A stretch of 64,000 bases of DNA from positions 17,625 through 81,624 of the forward strand of contig CAJNYU010003630.1 of assembly GCA_905331475.1 (NCBI GenBank), read 5' to 3'. Made by a program: the position numbers and the translations under genes. Positions within the stretch are counted from its first letter, which is position 1; each line of letters begins with the position of its first letter. Positions 1-11,248 of the stretch are shown piece after piece. Under the pieces are notes generated by a model. The model did no database searches. It was not told the DNA's origin and worked only from the letters and a program-made list of their open reading frames with translations. This DNA comes from Rotaria socialis (lineage: Eukaryota; Rotifera; Eurotatoria; Philodinida; Philodinidae).

Positions 1-2355
1 TTCTTACAAAGTGAGTTTATGACATTAATTCCTATCGATATCAAGTATGCTATTGATAAACAATTCGATGGATATGTTAGCATTGTCATAATCATAAAAT
101 TATTTTAAATTTTCTACCCTACACCGTACACATCGGAAAGAATATCACTTTCAAAATAGAATAAAAATAAAAACTAGTAGCGTTATAGAAATTTCATGCG
201 ATTAATGTAATTCTTAGCAGATCAATAGGATTGATCGTGGGTTTGAGTTGACTGTTAGATAGACTGCCGGTCGGTATAATATGACTAGTTTATATTGTTA
301 ATGGAGAGGCAAAAAAGAAAGTTGGTTTGCAAAGTGTAGCATACATTTTAGCGACTACTCTGTAGATTTATCTATCATAATATCAACAGACCATATCCTC
401 AAGCAATCATTTAATAAAATAAATCTAACAAATCAAGTCTATAGGCGAGAAGTGGTGAGTATTTATACTTTTTTTAACCTTCTTCAACAGAAGAGAAATA
501 TTCCTTCTTTCTTTTTTTCGAAGTACAATATTATTGAGCAGTGTCTGAACCGTTTTTATAAATATTCACACCAGTCGTGAATACAACTATTGGCATTCAT
601 CATTAGTAATAAAAGATAAGGACAAACAGCCGTTACTTTTATGGTATCATGATGTCCTAAAATTCTATGAAATATCGTAATCAAACATTAATTCTTTTTG
701 CGCACACGTCTAGAGAAAAGAAATTCTTAATGAGTCACAATACAAGTGCAGTTTGCGTCTCAAGCTGAAGTTAGTTACTGTTGATATAAGCACACTGCCT
801 TATAACGTATGGAAGAAAGAGAAAAAGAGTTCAGCTTCATGAATATAAAACGAGTGCAGTCTGCCATACGATACTTTCCAATTCACAAGATTTCGTTTTT
901 GTATTTATTCTACAGCCATACTTGTCAAATGTTGATATTATTTTAAAAGAATGATCTCTAGGTACAGCATAGAGACAATATTTGTTCATATCCTAGAGCA
1001 AAAGGTCGAGATTGAGTTGACAACGTCTCTGTAGTGGATAGTTTTTATTGAAAGTTTCACAGGGTTTTTGTCCTTAAACTTTATTTCTTTCGTGATACAT
1101 AATAATGAAAACCCACGGAAGTAAAAAAATACCTTCGTCTGCTTATTTTTCTGAACATGTGACATTATATATGAACCCTATTATTATAGTCGAGAAAGAA
1201 TTTTTTGAAAATTTTCATGGTAAATATGTTGGCGGAGTTTTTTTCTTCTCTAGTAATAAATGTAATTATGTTTGCTGTTCGATTTGTTTTTAACTATAAC
1301 TGAAGCATTCATACTTCAGGATACATCAACAGTTACAAAAAAAATACATCTAAAGAACCGAACAACTGAAATTTTTTGTCGTGAAAATTATTCTCTATTT
1401 TCATATTGAAAAACTTACTCGTGATTATTCGTCACGCATATTCTCATTCAATTGAAAATCAAATAGAAGCAATGTTTTATATGTAGAGTTATATTCAATC
1501 AGTATGAAACACGGTCGTATAAATTTTCACGTTGAGATTAGATTACGAATTCATTGTGTGCAGTCTATTCTAAAATTTCAGCTCCTACAAAGGCAACATT
1601 AAGTTTTGTGCACTTAGATATCAATTATATTCTTGTTCATATTAAAATGCTATTTATTGTATCGACTATCAGTATAAAATATCGCTGGCTTTCCTTGAGC
1701 TGATGACAACATAATACTTTTTTTACAACGTTTTAATACTCAAAAAAATCAATACTGCTGATTCGTGGCGCTTTTATTGCTTTTTTATTTTAGATTTATA
1801 TCGTTGTAAAAATCGGACGCATTTTAAATGGCAGAAAGAGAGAAGAAGAAAGACGAACTAAACAACGTATTTTTTTACTTTCTTGCATTGAGACAGAAAA
1901 AAAAGAAAGTTGATGATGTAAGCAAACTTGTTGCTATAATAATGGTTGATATATTTTCTTCCGAACAAGTCGTAGGGAACGCGGAACATTTTATTTTTTC
2001 TGTAAGCATGCTATTCTCTTGATGGAATCTTCTTCTTTTTAGAGAACGATTTCAAGTGTTAAAATGTGAACAATCTAGCATTTTTATTCAAAGTTTTTAA
2101 TGTTTTATATTATGATCTAACTTCATGACTGTTCTATACTTGTGTTCAGATACTAATGAATTCATTTTTTGCCGCAAAGGAAAAGTCTTCTAACGATGTA
2201 AGTAAAATATGATTCTTCTATGTAATTCTTGAAAATGAAAAACAAAAATGATATTACTATCTGTTATGTCTTCTTCTCGCTCACATTATTATACTCAGTT
2301 ATCAGCGAGACAGCAACGTGATGGTATGACAACAGAACGGAACAAAAGGATAATC
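1..2355. other. Gene-poor stretch, nothing supported
   Basis: This AT-rich stretch contains only short open frames (for example 1105-1293 and 1828-2022) that are low-complexity, lysine- or phenylalanine-rich, resemble no family I know and have no splice-linked partners. I see no RNA gene or clear repeat in it. It may be the flank of a gene lying outside the window. Confidence 0.5.
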
Positions 2356-2428
2356 CCCCTTCGCATGGAATCGAACCATGCACCTCCTGCTTACCGGGCA
2401 GACGTATTAACCATTTTACTAGAAAGGG
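2356..2428 (-). tRNA. tRNA-like gene, apparent anticodon GGT (Thr), possibly decayed
   Basis: On the minus strand 73 bases fold as a cloverleaf. The acceptor arm is CCCTTTC with CGAAGGG, mispaired at the last position. The D arm contains TGGTTAA, the anticodon stem TCTGC pairs with GCAGG around loop CCGGTAA, and the T arm CATGG/CCATG encloses TTCGATT. Internal promoter box A (TAGTAAAATGG) and a perfect box B (GGTTCGATTCC) are present, and a TTTT Pol III stop lies within about 12 bases of the 3' end. The loop places GGT at the anticodon, but the nearly universal U33 is C and the D stem is short. It could be a diverged functional tRNA or a tRNA pseudogene. I see no intron and no encoded CCA. 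Confidence 0.6.
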
Positions 2429-3062
2429 TATCTCTCTCCGTCTTACGATTGTATGGGAACAATACGATCGTAACACTATCAATAATATAATTCTACCAAT
2501 ATTGACACAATAGTTAATCAATAAATAAAATCTTTTATTTTCATTGTTTCAGTTTGAATAGAGAGTTAGATTTCGTTGTTTGTTAGTGACATTTTTTAAG
2601 CGAAGAATAATTTTGTAAGATCTAGTTTTGGTCGATATTAACAAAAGAAACAGTAATTTTCCCTGTGTCAAGGTTCTTTTTCTTTGAAAAGAAAATTGGG
2701 ACTCATTTACGCTTTCATTAAACGAGACAATTGCATGGGAATGGATTTGATTAATGTCAAAAGTATCTGAACGAATAGAATGACAGAGCGGAATGAAGTA
2801 CTTTTATTTGCCAAAGAAAAATGCATAATCCTCGATAATTTTCTCCTCTTATTCGGAACAATATGAGTGCAGCTAATCCGTTTCGCAAAATTCAAGACAT
2901 GCATTGATCGATAAAGCATTACGGTTCAGTTCTCTTTCATGCCAATGCACCTTGAATTAGTCAGAAGGAGAAGAAAAGAAAAGAGCTGAATAAACATTTT
3001 TAAATACATTACATATGATTCAAATATTGTTATAGATTTCCTCCGAATGATTCATCGAATCA
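2429..3062. other. Intergenic, nothing supported
   Basis: This stretch lies between the tRNA-like gene and the glycosyltransferase-like gene. The small open frames on the minus strand look like chance. No repeat or RNA gene is visible. Confidence 0.5.
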
Positions 3063-4207
3063 ATGAAATTTCTTTCAGCAATAAATCTTAGACATAATTC
3101 GTCATTGGTCATCACTTGTATTCTACTAATAATATTAGGCGTTATCCGATGGTTTTTCGATGGATCAACAATATTTATTAAGTCTCCCGCTCAACCACAT
3201 GCAACTTCTTCATCTATTGGTTCGAATAAAAAGCAAATTGTTTTCTATCGTCGGCAGGGTTGTTCGTGTGCACGACCTATTTTTGAATATGCATCTAATG
3301 TTCTAGTTGTTGATGAAACATCTTCATCTCTTTGTAGTCAATATGCAACATTTCGTGGCTTTCATCAACGTATTATAGCTATTAGTATGTATGGCCCGAA
3401 AGAAAATACTTTATTTAGTTTTAAAACATCATTGAATTTTCTATATGAACTTATTGATGACATGACAAATATTTATCCTGGCTGGATCTTACGAATCTAT
3501 CATGACTCATCGATCAAAGAAGATATTATTTGTCCGATTGAATGTGCGCATAATCATGTTGATTTTTGTAATGCAAGCGCGATGGGAAATCTACGTAATG
3601 TAAATAGCTACATGCCACCAAAAATTTGGCGTTTTCTACCTGTTGGTGATCCACTTGTTGATGTAATGGGTAGTCGTGATCTTGATTCACCATTGGCACA
3701 ACGCGAGCTAGATGCTGTTAATTATTGGTTATCAACAAATAAACAATGGCATGTAATGCGTGACCATCCATTACATACTGTTCCAATGCTTGGTAAGAAG
3801 CATCTTTTTTTCTACATGATTTTTTTTCTTTGGAATTCTATTGTATTATTTTAGGTGGTATGTGGGGCTTTCGTCCAGAACTTAATCGAACAATGGCTCG
3901 GCAACTTTTGAATCAGATTTTAAATCGTTCATTAGTGAGCCGATATACTGGCCGAGGTGATCAAACATTTCTAACAGATTATGTATGGCCCCATATTCAA
4001 GAGCATCTACTAGCACATGATAGTCATTTATGTACTACATGGTATGGAAAAAATTCTGAACCATGGCCAACGCGTCGACCATTATTGAATGCCACAGGTT
4101 GTTTTGTTGGATGTGTACGGCCTTGTTGTCGAATAAATAAACATCCATTTGGAGAATGTCCAGTGGCTTGCCGGCCAAAAAATCATACAGATTGGACAAT
4201 GTGTTAG
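3063..4207 (+). CDS. Type II membrane glycosyltransferase-like protein
   Basis: Two exons, 3063-3792 and 3855-4207, joined through a 62-base GT..AG intron (phase 1), give 360 residues. The start is the first ATG of the open frame and is followed by a short cytoplasmic tail and one hydrophobic segment (about residues 17-36), the layout of a Golgi type II enzyme. The lumenal part has a YPGW segment followed by an RIYHD motif, then SRDLDSP and VMRDHP...MLGGMWG. I recall this set from uncharacterised sugar-nucleotide-dependent transferases, with the acidic SRDLDS as a candidate metal/nucleotide-sugar site. The last 45 residues are cysteine-rich (FVGCVRPCC, ECPVAC). Donor and acceptor are not known. 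The intron is well supported because the conserved block MLG|GMWG is continuous across it. Confidence 0.8.
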
Positions 4208-5185
4208 AGTTGGTGTTTTTTTAATTCTTTTATTGTTGATGAAAAAATAATGTTCAAATAATATTCCCCTATTATTGTTATTATGTGATAGATTTTTTTT
4301 TAAAGTTTTGACTAAATTTATTTCTATTTGCAAATAATAATACTGTCAAATATTTTCAAAATTGAAACAATTTTCTGAACTCTTTATAGTTGAATTATGA
4401 AGATTTGTCATTGTTAAAATATTTTCATTATAAAAGTATGAATACATATAGTCGAATGGGTTCATACATGATCACAATACGTACCAACCGAACGTAACGA
4501 ATATCATGGTTCGAACCTAACGTTCGGTACAGTATGTCTCCTCAACGCCACAGGCAGGACAGACTAGTTCACCTGGCCTATCCAGTTTGTGGAGAAGAAA
4601 AAATTAAGCATGATAGGAAGCTGGGGAGACTTTCTCTGTCTCATCTAGTGCCGTTAACTCATCCTACATTTCTTTTTCGCCAAATTTTCTTGTCTATATT
4701 CATCATTTTCTAACAGATAAAAAAAACAATTATGTGGTAGCTATATAATTGTGTTTCAAAAAAATCCTATTCATTGTGCTGTTCACATCATTAAAACAAT
4801 GACATCATGAGTGTTAACTATAACTACTATTCACTTTACTTGAAAAAAGGGAAAGAATGAAAATTTATTCAGACTACTGAATTAAATAGGTTATGAGTCA
4901 GGAATCTAGCGAGATATTGGTCACATTTGCACTCGATTTTGACTATATTTACTTTAGTTGTTTCGTTTCCTATGCCTAATGACACATGCTTACTTCTGTT
5001 TTTTTTCTCTTTCGTATTTTTTGGGCGACAACTTTGTTGAGTCAAGAAATTGCCATACGCTGTAGTAACCACATCCATGAAACTTTTTTTTTCCTATTGG
5101 GCAATTACCGTTTTAATTTTTCAGCAAGCATATAAAGTCCTCGTGTTTTTTTCTCAATCTGACAAAAGAGCAATAACTTAGAAAT
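4208..5185. other. Intergenic with a small inverted repeat
   Basis: No gene is visible. Around 4483-4532 the arms ACCGAACGT and ACGTTCGGT flank a centre containing the palindrome GGTTCGAACC, a short foldback. A pyrimidine-rich stretch precedes the F-box gene. Confidence 0.4.
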
Positions 5186-6796
5186 ATGCCGATTTCGATA
5201 AATACATTTCAAGATTTATCAAATGAAATTTTTCTTGAAATATTCGATTATCTTTCAATCGAAGATTGTTTCAATGCATTTTATAATCTTAATTGGAAAA
5301 TAAAATCGGCTTTAAAATTAGCTGGTTTTTCAATCGATTTAACATCAATATCTCGAAAAACCTATGATGAATTTTATAAGAAAATAGTTTTTCCGAATTA
5401 TTATCGTCAAATACGAAAATTAAAATTAAATAATGATTTAACAATTAATTTACTTGAACAATTTTTCAATGACTTTCAGCTTGATGATTTCGAACAACTT
5501 CGATCAATAACATTAATTAAACCTTCGTATATGACATTGGGCAGTTTTGCATTAATGGTACCTGATCTTAAACGACTCGAACATATATCCGTTGATTCAA
5601 ATTCATATCCGTGCAATTTCTTTGAATCCATTACAACAAATTTATTATCGATGAATGCTTGTTATTTACCGCGATTAGAAATTGAAGATGAATTATCATT
5701 TCAATCGAATATTAAATATCTTACAGTAACAGTCGAAGATGTAACATATCTTCTCAATTTATTGGCTGTATTTCCACAATTGAAATATCTTCATGTCTCA
5801 TTGCCATCAACATTGGACATAGATGACAATAGTGGTCTGCCAATAATAAATATAATTCCATGTAAAAATCTGCAAACATTGAAACTTGACGTATTAGAAA
5901 GGTCCAATATTGATTTTTATGAAATTGAATATATTTTCCTACAAACATCATTGGATAATCTCAAATCATTTTCATATAATTGCACAACGAAATCTTTAGA
6001 TCATGTTGATGTTAGTCGTTGGAAAAAGATTTTAGCAACATATTTATCTACAATAGAAAATTTTCATTTCTTCGTTCAAATTCCATTTAGTTCATATTCA
6101 TTCGATAATATCAAAAACGTTTTTAATCATATACAAACAGATCTTGGTTCATCATTTCCATTTTCATTATCAATTGATTACCTATATTATATAATTCATA
6201 CGGAAATTTATTCTAAAACTCATTTTGATTTATCGTGTAAATTATTAGAAACAGATTCCGATTTGAATTATGACCCAATAAGTTGCGAATCAACAACGAA
6301 ATTTTCAAAAGTCGATTCACTTATCTTGAATAGTCATTCGATTTCATCGTTTACAATCTTACCTAAAACTATCAAACATCTACAAATTCATGATCAAGAT
6401 GATCATGTCAATCTTAATAAACTTCTTAGACAATGTTCCAATCAACTTTTATCATTGAAAATTATTGGATTACCATATGATTTATCGCCTATGCTTAAAC
6501 TTCGCCAATTAACAATTCAAAAAGTAATGTTCAAATTACAAATGGTACCGAAATTATCATTCCTATGTCCATGTCTTGAATTACTTACGATTGAAATTGA
6601 TTGTATTCAAGAATTTAAACAAATCTTAAGTCAACTTCAAAACCAATCGAACTTGAAGGAACTTAAATTTATTCGTGTATTTTCAAGAGATCCAAAGCAA
6701 ACATGGACACGTTGGCTTGATGAAAATCAATCATCACTTGATAATAGCAATACAAGCTATGAAATAAAAGATCTATTCTTATTTATTTGGTTATAA
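5186..6796 (+). CDS. Intronless F-box protein, probable LRR-type substrate receptor
   Basis: A single uninterrupted frame of 536 residues. Residues 6-46 form an F-box: FQDLSNEIFLEIFDYLSI, then DCFNAFYNLN. This is the Skp1-binding module of SCF ubiquitin ligases. The rest is rich in regularly spaced leucine and isoleucine (for example LKRLEHISV, LKYLHVSLP, LLSLKIIGLP), which looks like diverged leucine-rich repeats for substrate binding, although no canonical LRR consensus holds throughout. Its substrate cannot be told from sequence. Large families of intronless F-box genes like this are typical of bdelloid rotifers in my recollection. Its 3' end faces the 3' end of the next gene across 49 bases, a convergent pair. 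Confidence 0.85.
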   Translation: MPISINTFQDLSNEIFLEIFDYLSIEDCFNAFYNLNWKIKSALKLAGFSIDLTSISRKTYDEFYKKIVFPNYYRQIRKLKLNNDLTINLLEQFFNDFQLDDFEQLRSITLIKPSYMTLGSFALMVPDLKRLEHISVDSNSYPCNFFESITTNLLSMNACYLPRLEIEDELSFQSNIKYLTVTVEDVTYLLNLLAVFPQLKYLHVSLPSTLDIDDNSGLPIINIIPCKNLQTLKLDVLERSNIDFYEIEYIFLQTSLDNLKSFSYNCTTKSLDHVDVSRWKKILATYLSTIENFHFFVQIPFSSYSFDNIKNVFNHIQTDLGSSFPFSLSIDYLYYIIHTEIYSKTHFDLSCKLLETDSDLNYDPISCESTTKFSKVDSLILNSHSISSFTILPKTIKHLQIHDQDDHVNLNKLLRQCSNQLLSLKIIGLPYDLSPMLKLRQLTIQKVMFKLQMVPKLSFLCPCLELLTIEIDCIQEFKQILSQLQNQSNLKELKFIRVFSRDPKQTWTRWLDENQSSLDNSNTSYEIKDLFLFIWL

Positions 6797-6845
6797 GGGA
6801 AAAAACAGATTAGAAAATACTGTACAAAAAACAAACGAACAATAT

Positions 6846-7412
6846 TTATATCCATTGTGGATTTTCGTCAATTGCGTTTAGTTGACTATAACGTGGATTT
6901 ATAGATCGTTTAGTTGCATGTCTTTGTCGATTCGAAAGTTTATTATTATTATAAAGAAGACGTTTCAGGGGAATAGCATTTGTCGATTGACGTTTATTAC
7001 GTCTTGGCGTTGATGTCAGATGAGGTTTAAGTAAAGTATTTTGATTTGGAGAATTTTTCGGTGTACTGGTCGCACATGCTGAATTAGCGAAAATATTTTT
7101 TTTTGGTGATAACAATAAAAAGTTTTTTCTCTTATGAATTTTTCTATATTCATGATATGTTGTCGAATGCAATATAGCTTGTTTACGAGTTAAATATGGA
7201 CATTGATGATCTAATACACATGTTTCATTTTTTATTATTGTCGACGATGAATTTATTGTTATATTGAAAGGTTGAAATTTTTCCAAATAACTATTATTTG
7301 GTTCGATAATGCGTAATTCCGATATTAATTGATTGATATGACATTTAATATCTCGTATACGTTCATGTTCATTTGGCATCGTTGAGGATAAAAATAATAA
7401 TGTATCACTCAT
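6846..7412 (-). CDS. Hypothetical basic protein, 188 residues
   Basis: Single open frame of 188 residues that I do not recognise. The N-terminal third has an amphipathic stretch (residues 14-36, with NQLISELRII) that could be helical. The C-terminal half is lysine/arginine-, asparagine- and serine-rich with several TP sites (STPKN, TSTPRRN), compatible with a nuclear, proline-directed-kinase substrate. The frame is far longer than chance at this base composition and shows no low-complexity collapse, so I treat it as real. An upstream non-coding exon is possible. It converges on the F-box gene. Confidence 0.6.
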   Translation of the reverse strand: MSDTLLFLSSTMPNEHERIRDIKCHINQLISELRIIEPNNSYLEKFQPFNITINSSSTIIKNETCVLDHQCPYLTRKQAILHSTTYHEYRKIHKRKNFLLLSPKKNIFANSACATSTPKNSPNQNTLLKPHLTSTPRRNKRQSTNAIPLKRLLYNNNKLSNRQRHATKRSINPRYSQLNAIDENPQWI

Positions 7413-9104
7413 CTAGAAAGCACAAAAAAAAGAAAAGAAACTAATGTAAAATATTTTTCGTCCATTAGTCAAAAAAACAAAAAGTAAAAAAGCAATGCGA
7501 TCCCTTTTTACTTCCATTAGATTACGTATCGATGGTTTACAATGACATCAATGTCTGTTATTATGATTGTATAAAAGAGAAAGATGAATCTAAGTTGAGA
7601 CTGTAAAAAGAAACAAATAGCTCAGCATGATTCTATCTTCAAACGGGTCGGCAAAAATGCACATCCTACGATGCCTGCTGCTACCGATGATGATGATGTA
7701 CTATACTTGTCATTCACAGTGTTGACAACAAAACTAGCCCCATCAACACATATATACATGTGCGGATCTCATGCCGAGAACAAGAATGATTGATTATGAT
7801 GAACTAATTTGTAAGTTAATTACTGTCATCATCAACTTGTTTGTTCTAATGCCTATATGTGAAAATATGGGGAAAAAAATACATAGAAAGGAAAAACATC
7901 TCTTTCGCGCGATCGATTGGTTCAATTTCCTTTTTCGAATGAACGAAAAATATATTCATTGGACATCAACCGAAACAAAAAGAAATGAAGAATGAAACGA
8001 ATCTTCTATGATTATCGGCGAACCGTGTAAGAAACAGCAGAATCGTTTCACATCTTATCCTATCGTTTGTTAATAAGGGCTAGTGAGTGTTGCCGAGTTT
8101 GTTTGATCAGTATACAGTAGAATTCAATCATCCCTTAGGCTCAGCAAACATGCAGAACGATCAAACATATGTAGTAAAAAATAAAATAAAATAAAATATA
8201 ATCATTTGAATCAATAGAACATCTTATTTCAATAAGATAACATAGTCTAATTTGCAAGAAAACATAAAACGATTGTTTGAAACAAAAAATTTTATTTCAG
8301 CATTCTTCGCCCTGTTTTTCTTTGTGCATTGCTACTAACGTTTTTCACATTCTCGAAGCAGATGTGCTTTTCACAAGCACTTCTACTTTATGTCATTCTC
8401 CACCCATTCCCTTCACTCAAATGATGATGGTGTAAGTGATATATCCATGTTATAGCTATGTTGACAATATGGCACGCGCACTCACTCATAATAATTATAA
8501 TGAATATGCTCGATCGATCATATAAAAACGATTGTATTATTATTGTTCTGATGTAATATTCTTTATACATCTGTTTCATACATATGATTGTATGTCCACC
8601 ACAATAAACACTTTACAAAACGAAAAAAAAAATGCTTTTGACGTGTGTTCGCCTGTGGTAGAAGACTGAAATCAAGCTGTGATTATATCACTACCGCCAA
8701 CGTGATATCAATCACTGTTTTTTCATTCGCTTCAAAAACAAAGAGTAATATTGACATGCCAAAATACCACAGGAGAGTTACAAGTCAATCTGTGAAGGCG
8801 TACTATTTTCTCTTTTTTTTTCTTTTTGATAGTGTAAAAATATCATGTGCTGAAGATGCAAAAAATAATGTGCGTATATGTCATTATAAGAGAGACACAA
8901 TATTTGTTCCGTCACTAAAGACATCCTTCGAAGCAAAATAAAACAAAACTATGCAAACTAATTTTTATTCTTCTATACTCGAAATAGCGTCATACTTTCA
9001 CGTCTACAAAGAAGTGGGTGGTTCTTTTTTTATGTAGGTTTCAATGATGAAATAAACGAGGAAAAAAAACAGAACAGAACGAGAAGGACAATGCAAATTT
9101 TCTG
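7413..9104. other. Intergenic, nothing supported
   Basis: Open frames at 7771-7995 and 8645-8941 have no family resemblance, are rich in lysine or phenylalanine, and lack splice partners. A short AAAAT pentanucleotide run lies near 8178-8198. No RNA gene is seen. Confidence 0.5.
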
Positions 9105-9113
9105 TATATAAAG
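9105..9113 (+). promoter_or_regulatory. Candidate TATA box of the 65-residue gene
   Basis: TATATAAAG lies 67-75 bases upstream of the ATG at 9180. The position fits a TATA element with a roughly 40-base 5' leader. This is a pattern match only; AT-rich DNA gives such matches by chance. Confidence 0.35.
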
Positions 9114-9179
9114 TCTTCATTACAGTAGTTATTTCAAGACGTCATTCCGACAATCTACTCGAGTCATTAAAACGGTCAA

Positions 9180-9440
9180 ATGAGCAGCGTTCAACGTCGC
9201 ATCAAAAATATCTATAAAGTGCCTTTACTTAACATGGAAGAAAATCGAGCTGAAATTCATTTTGAAGACCCACGATCACCGTCAGCAAACATTACAAGGT
9301 ATAATTTTTCACAAAACTACTATCGTCATTGTTCTAAATAATTTATATATATTCTTTCTAGGACTCCTGTAGATTTAAATACTTATCATTTACCAAACAT
9401 GGCCACCTCAAATACGGTTCCACAAAGCTCCACCAGATAA
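9180..9440 (+). CDS. Small two-exon protein with a CDCA3/TOME-1-type DPRSP..RTP motif
   Basis: Exon 1 is 9180-9298 and exon 2 is 9362-9440. A 63-base GT..AG intron in phase 2 gives a 65-residue protein ending in TAA. The junction lies inside the best motif: FEDPRSPSANIT then RTPV, so the motif exists only in the spliced product, which strongly supports the gene. The same DPRSPS...RTP pattern is the repeated hallmark of CDCA3 (TOME-1), a mitotic-entry ubiquitin-ligase adaptor. Both SP and TP are proline-directed phosphosites. A TATA-like box lies upstream and AATAAA at 9482 lies 42 bases after the stop. The protein is far shorter than CDCA3 (about 270 residues) and has one copy of the motif, so function is inferred only from that motif. 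Confidence 0.75.
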
Positions 9441-11190
9441 CCAGCTAATCGCTGAGTTTTTTTTATTTTGTCTTCATGTCAAATAAATATAAAGTTTTCA
9501 ACAGTAGAAAAACAAAATACTATTATTTACTTCAGTAAAACGTTCTATGATAAAATGTCTATAGTATAATTAGAATAATATTGTCATGGGAATGAGCTAT
9601 GAAGTAGACTATCATCTGACAGATAATCTTTGACTATTGAGAAACAATCAAAAGTTTATTGTCAAACTAAATGCGATGGTTTAGCTCATGCTTTCACATA
9701 GGAAATAGAATAAGAAAAGAGTTAATTCAGTATTCATTCATGAAAAGACATGAATTTGCGCTTTTTACTATGAAAATCACATGACAGAGACGCTGGAACA
9801 TGTCAACTTATTAACAAAATGAAAATAAAATGATGGTTCAATTAACAACGCATGAGTGTATTAAAAAATTGTCTTCTATTAATATTTAATGTTGTACTTA
9901 CTCCAATTGAATAAATATGATGCATGATAAATAACGAACTTGAAAAAGGACTACTGAACGACTATATATATATATATATATATGTCAAAGAAGAAACATC
10001 AATTTGATTGAATCGTCTTCTATTAGTGACACTTGAAACAAGTTGCTGCCAGTCTCCGATGATCAAAAAACAAATTTACAGCGCGCTCTCTACTCAATTT
10101 ATTGAATTTTGATTCTGTATGTTTTTCTTCTGATCATCTATTAAGATGAATGACTTTTAGTGCACTGTTTTAACTTTCTGTCCAGACTCTGCCATTCTTT
10201 TCGAGTACAAACCACTTATATTAGGTACCACTTAACGGTTTCGTTTTTTTTTCTGAAATGACGACAAAAAAAGTGATTTTGCATAAGTGTTTTTATGAGT
10301 GATCATACAAAAGGTGAATTATCAATAAGGAAAAAAGCACATATGACGGTGAAAATTTTCTACTAACTGAAATGATCTTTTTTTTCGGCTTCTTATTTTA
10401 TACAACAATTGACTTCTATCATCGAACCATTTTAGTTGTTATCTTAGGTTAACTTCCAAAAACAAAAGATCTATAGTAAATTTCATTTAGAATATAGATA
10501 TTGATAAAAAGGATTAGACGTAATGGAAATGAAAAATAATAATGTTTTTAACCAGTTGAATGACATCGTGAATTATTGAATATTAACAATAACATATACA
10601 AGAGCTACTCATATGTGATTTAAAAGGAAATTATGATAGGATTGACATAATTCCACTTTGGAATCTCATTGAAAAAGATAATCAAAAATGATTTTTTTTA
10701 AAAAGAAAAGTACATTCATATAGTCAAAAAATCAATGAATTTGCCTTCGCCAGATAAAAGATTGAAGCAACTTTCCGAAAAAATTGATGATAGCACTATT
10801 GTGTTATTACCGAAGCGACCTGAATGCAATCACTATTACACGCAATCATTATTTGATGGCATGACTTTTGATTCATTTTTTTCTTTTGGTCGTAAATGAC
10901 AACCTCAACAATCAAATAAATGTATGAGGAATGACTTTTCACACATTTCTTTTTATGAATAACATCGTAGTAGCAATCAACAAAATTTATATTTTTTTGC
11001 ATTTTAAATTAATTGTCCACATGTAAAACATATTCGAAGCCTGGCGAATAGACCTACAGTAAATTATGACAATATGCAACATTTTCAAGGTAATTGTTAT
11101 ATACTGACATCTTTGTTGGCAAATAGTTATTTGATTTAATTTTTAACCAATCAAATTTTTGCTGTCCCAATAGGAAAGTACATTATTTCC
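9441..11190. other. Intergenic, AT-rich with a (TA)n run
   Basis: No coding exon is visible. A TA dinucleotide run of about 20 bases lies at 9963-9984. The rest looks like unstructured AT-rich spacer upstream of TAF1. Confidence 0.5.
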
Positions 11191-11198
11191 TATATAAA
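11191..11198 (+). promoter_or_regulatory. Candidate TATA box of TAF1
   Basis: TATATAAA lies about 50 bases upstream of the TAF1 start codon at 11249, in a locally less pure AT context. It is a pattern match only. If real, the 5' leader would be about 20-30 bases. Confidence 0.35.
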
Positions 11199-11248
11199 TA
11201 TGTTGTGAAAGATATGAATTTATTCTCGCATGCGTTCGATTTTTAAGA

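Noticed and set aside
4500..4520. GGTTCGAACC as the T-loop of a second tRNA
   Set aside because: No five-base T stem, anticodon stem or acceptor arm can be formed around it on either strand; it is the centre of a small palindrome.
8645..8941. 98-codon frame as a gene
   Set aside because: Low-complexity Phe-rich centre, no signal peptide, domain or splice partner; length is within chance for this region.
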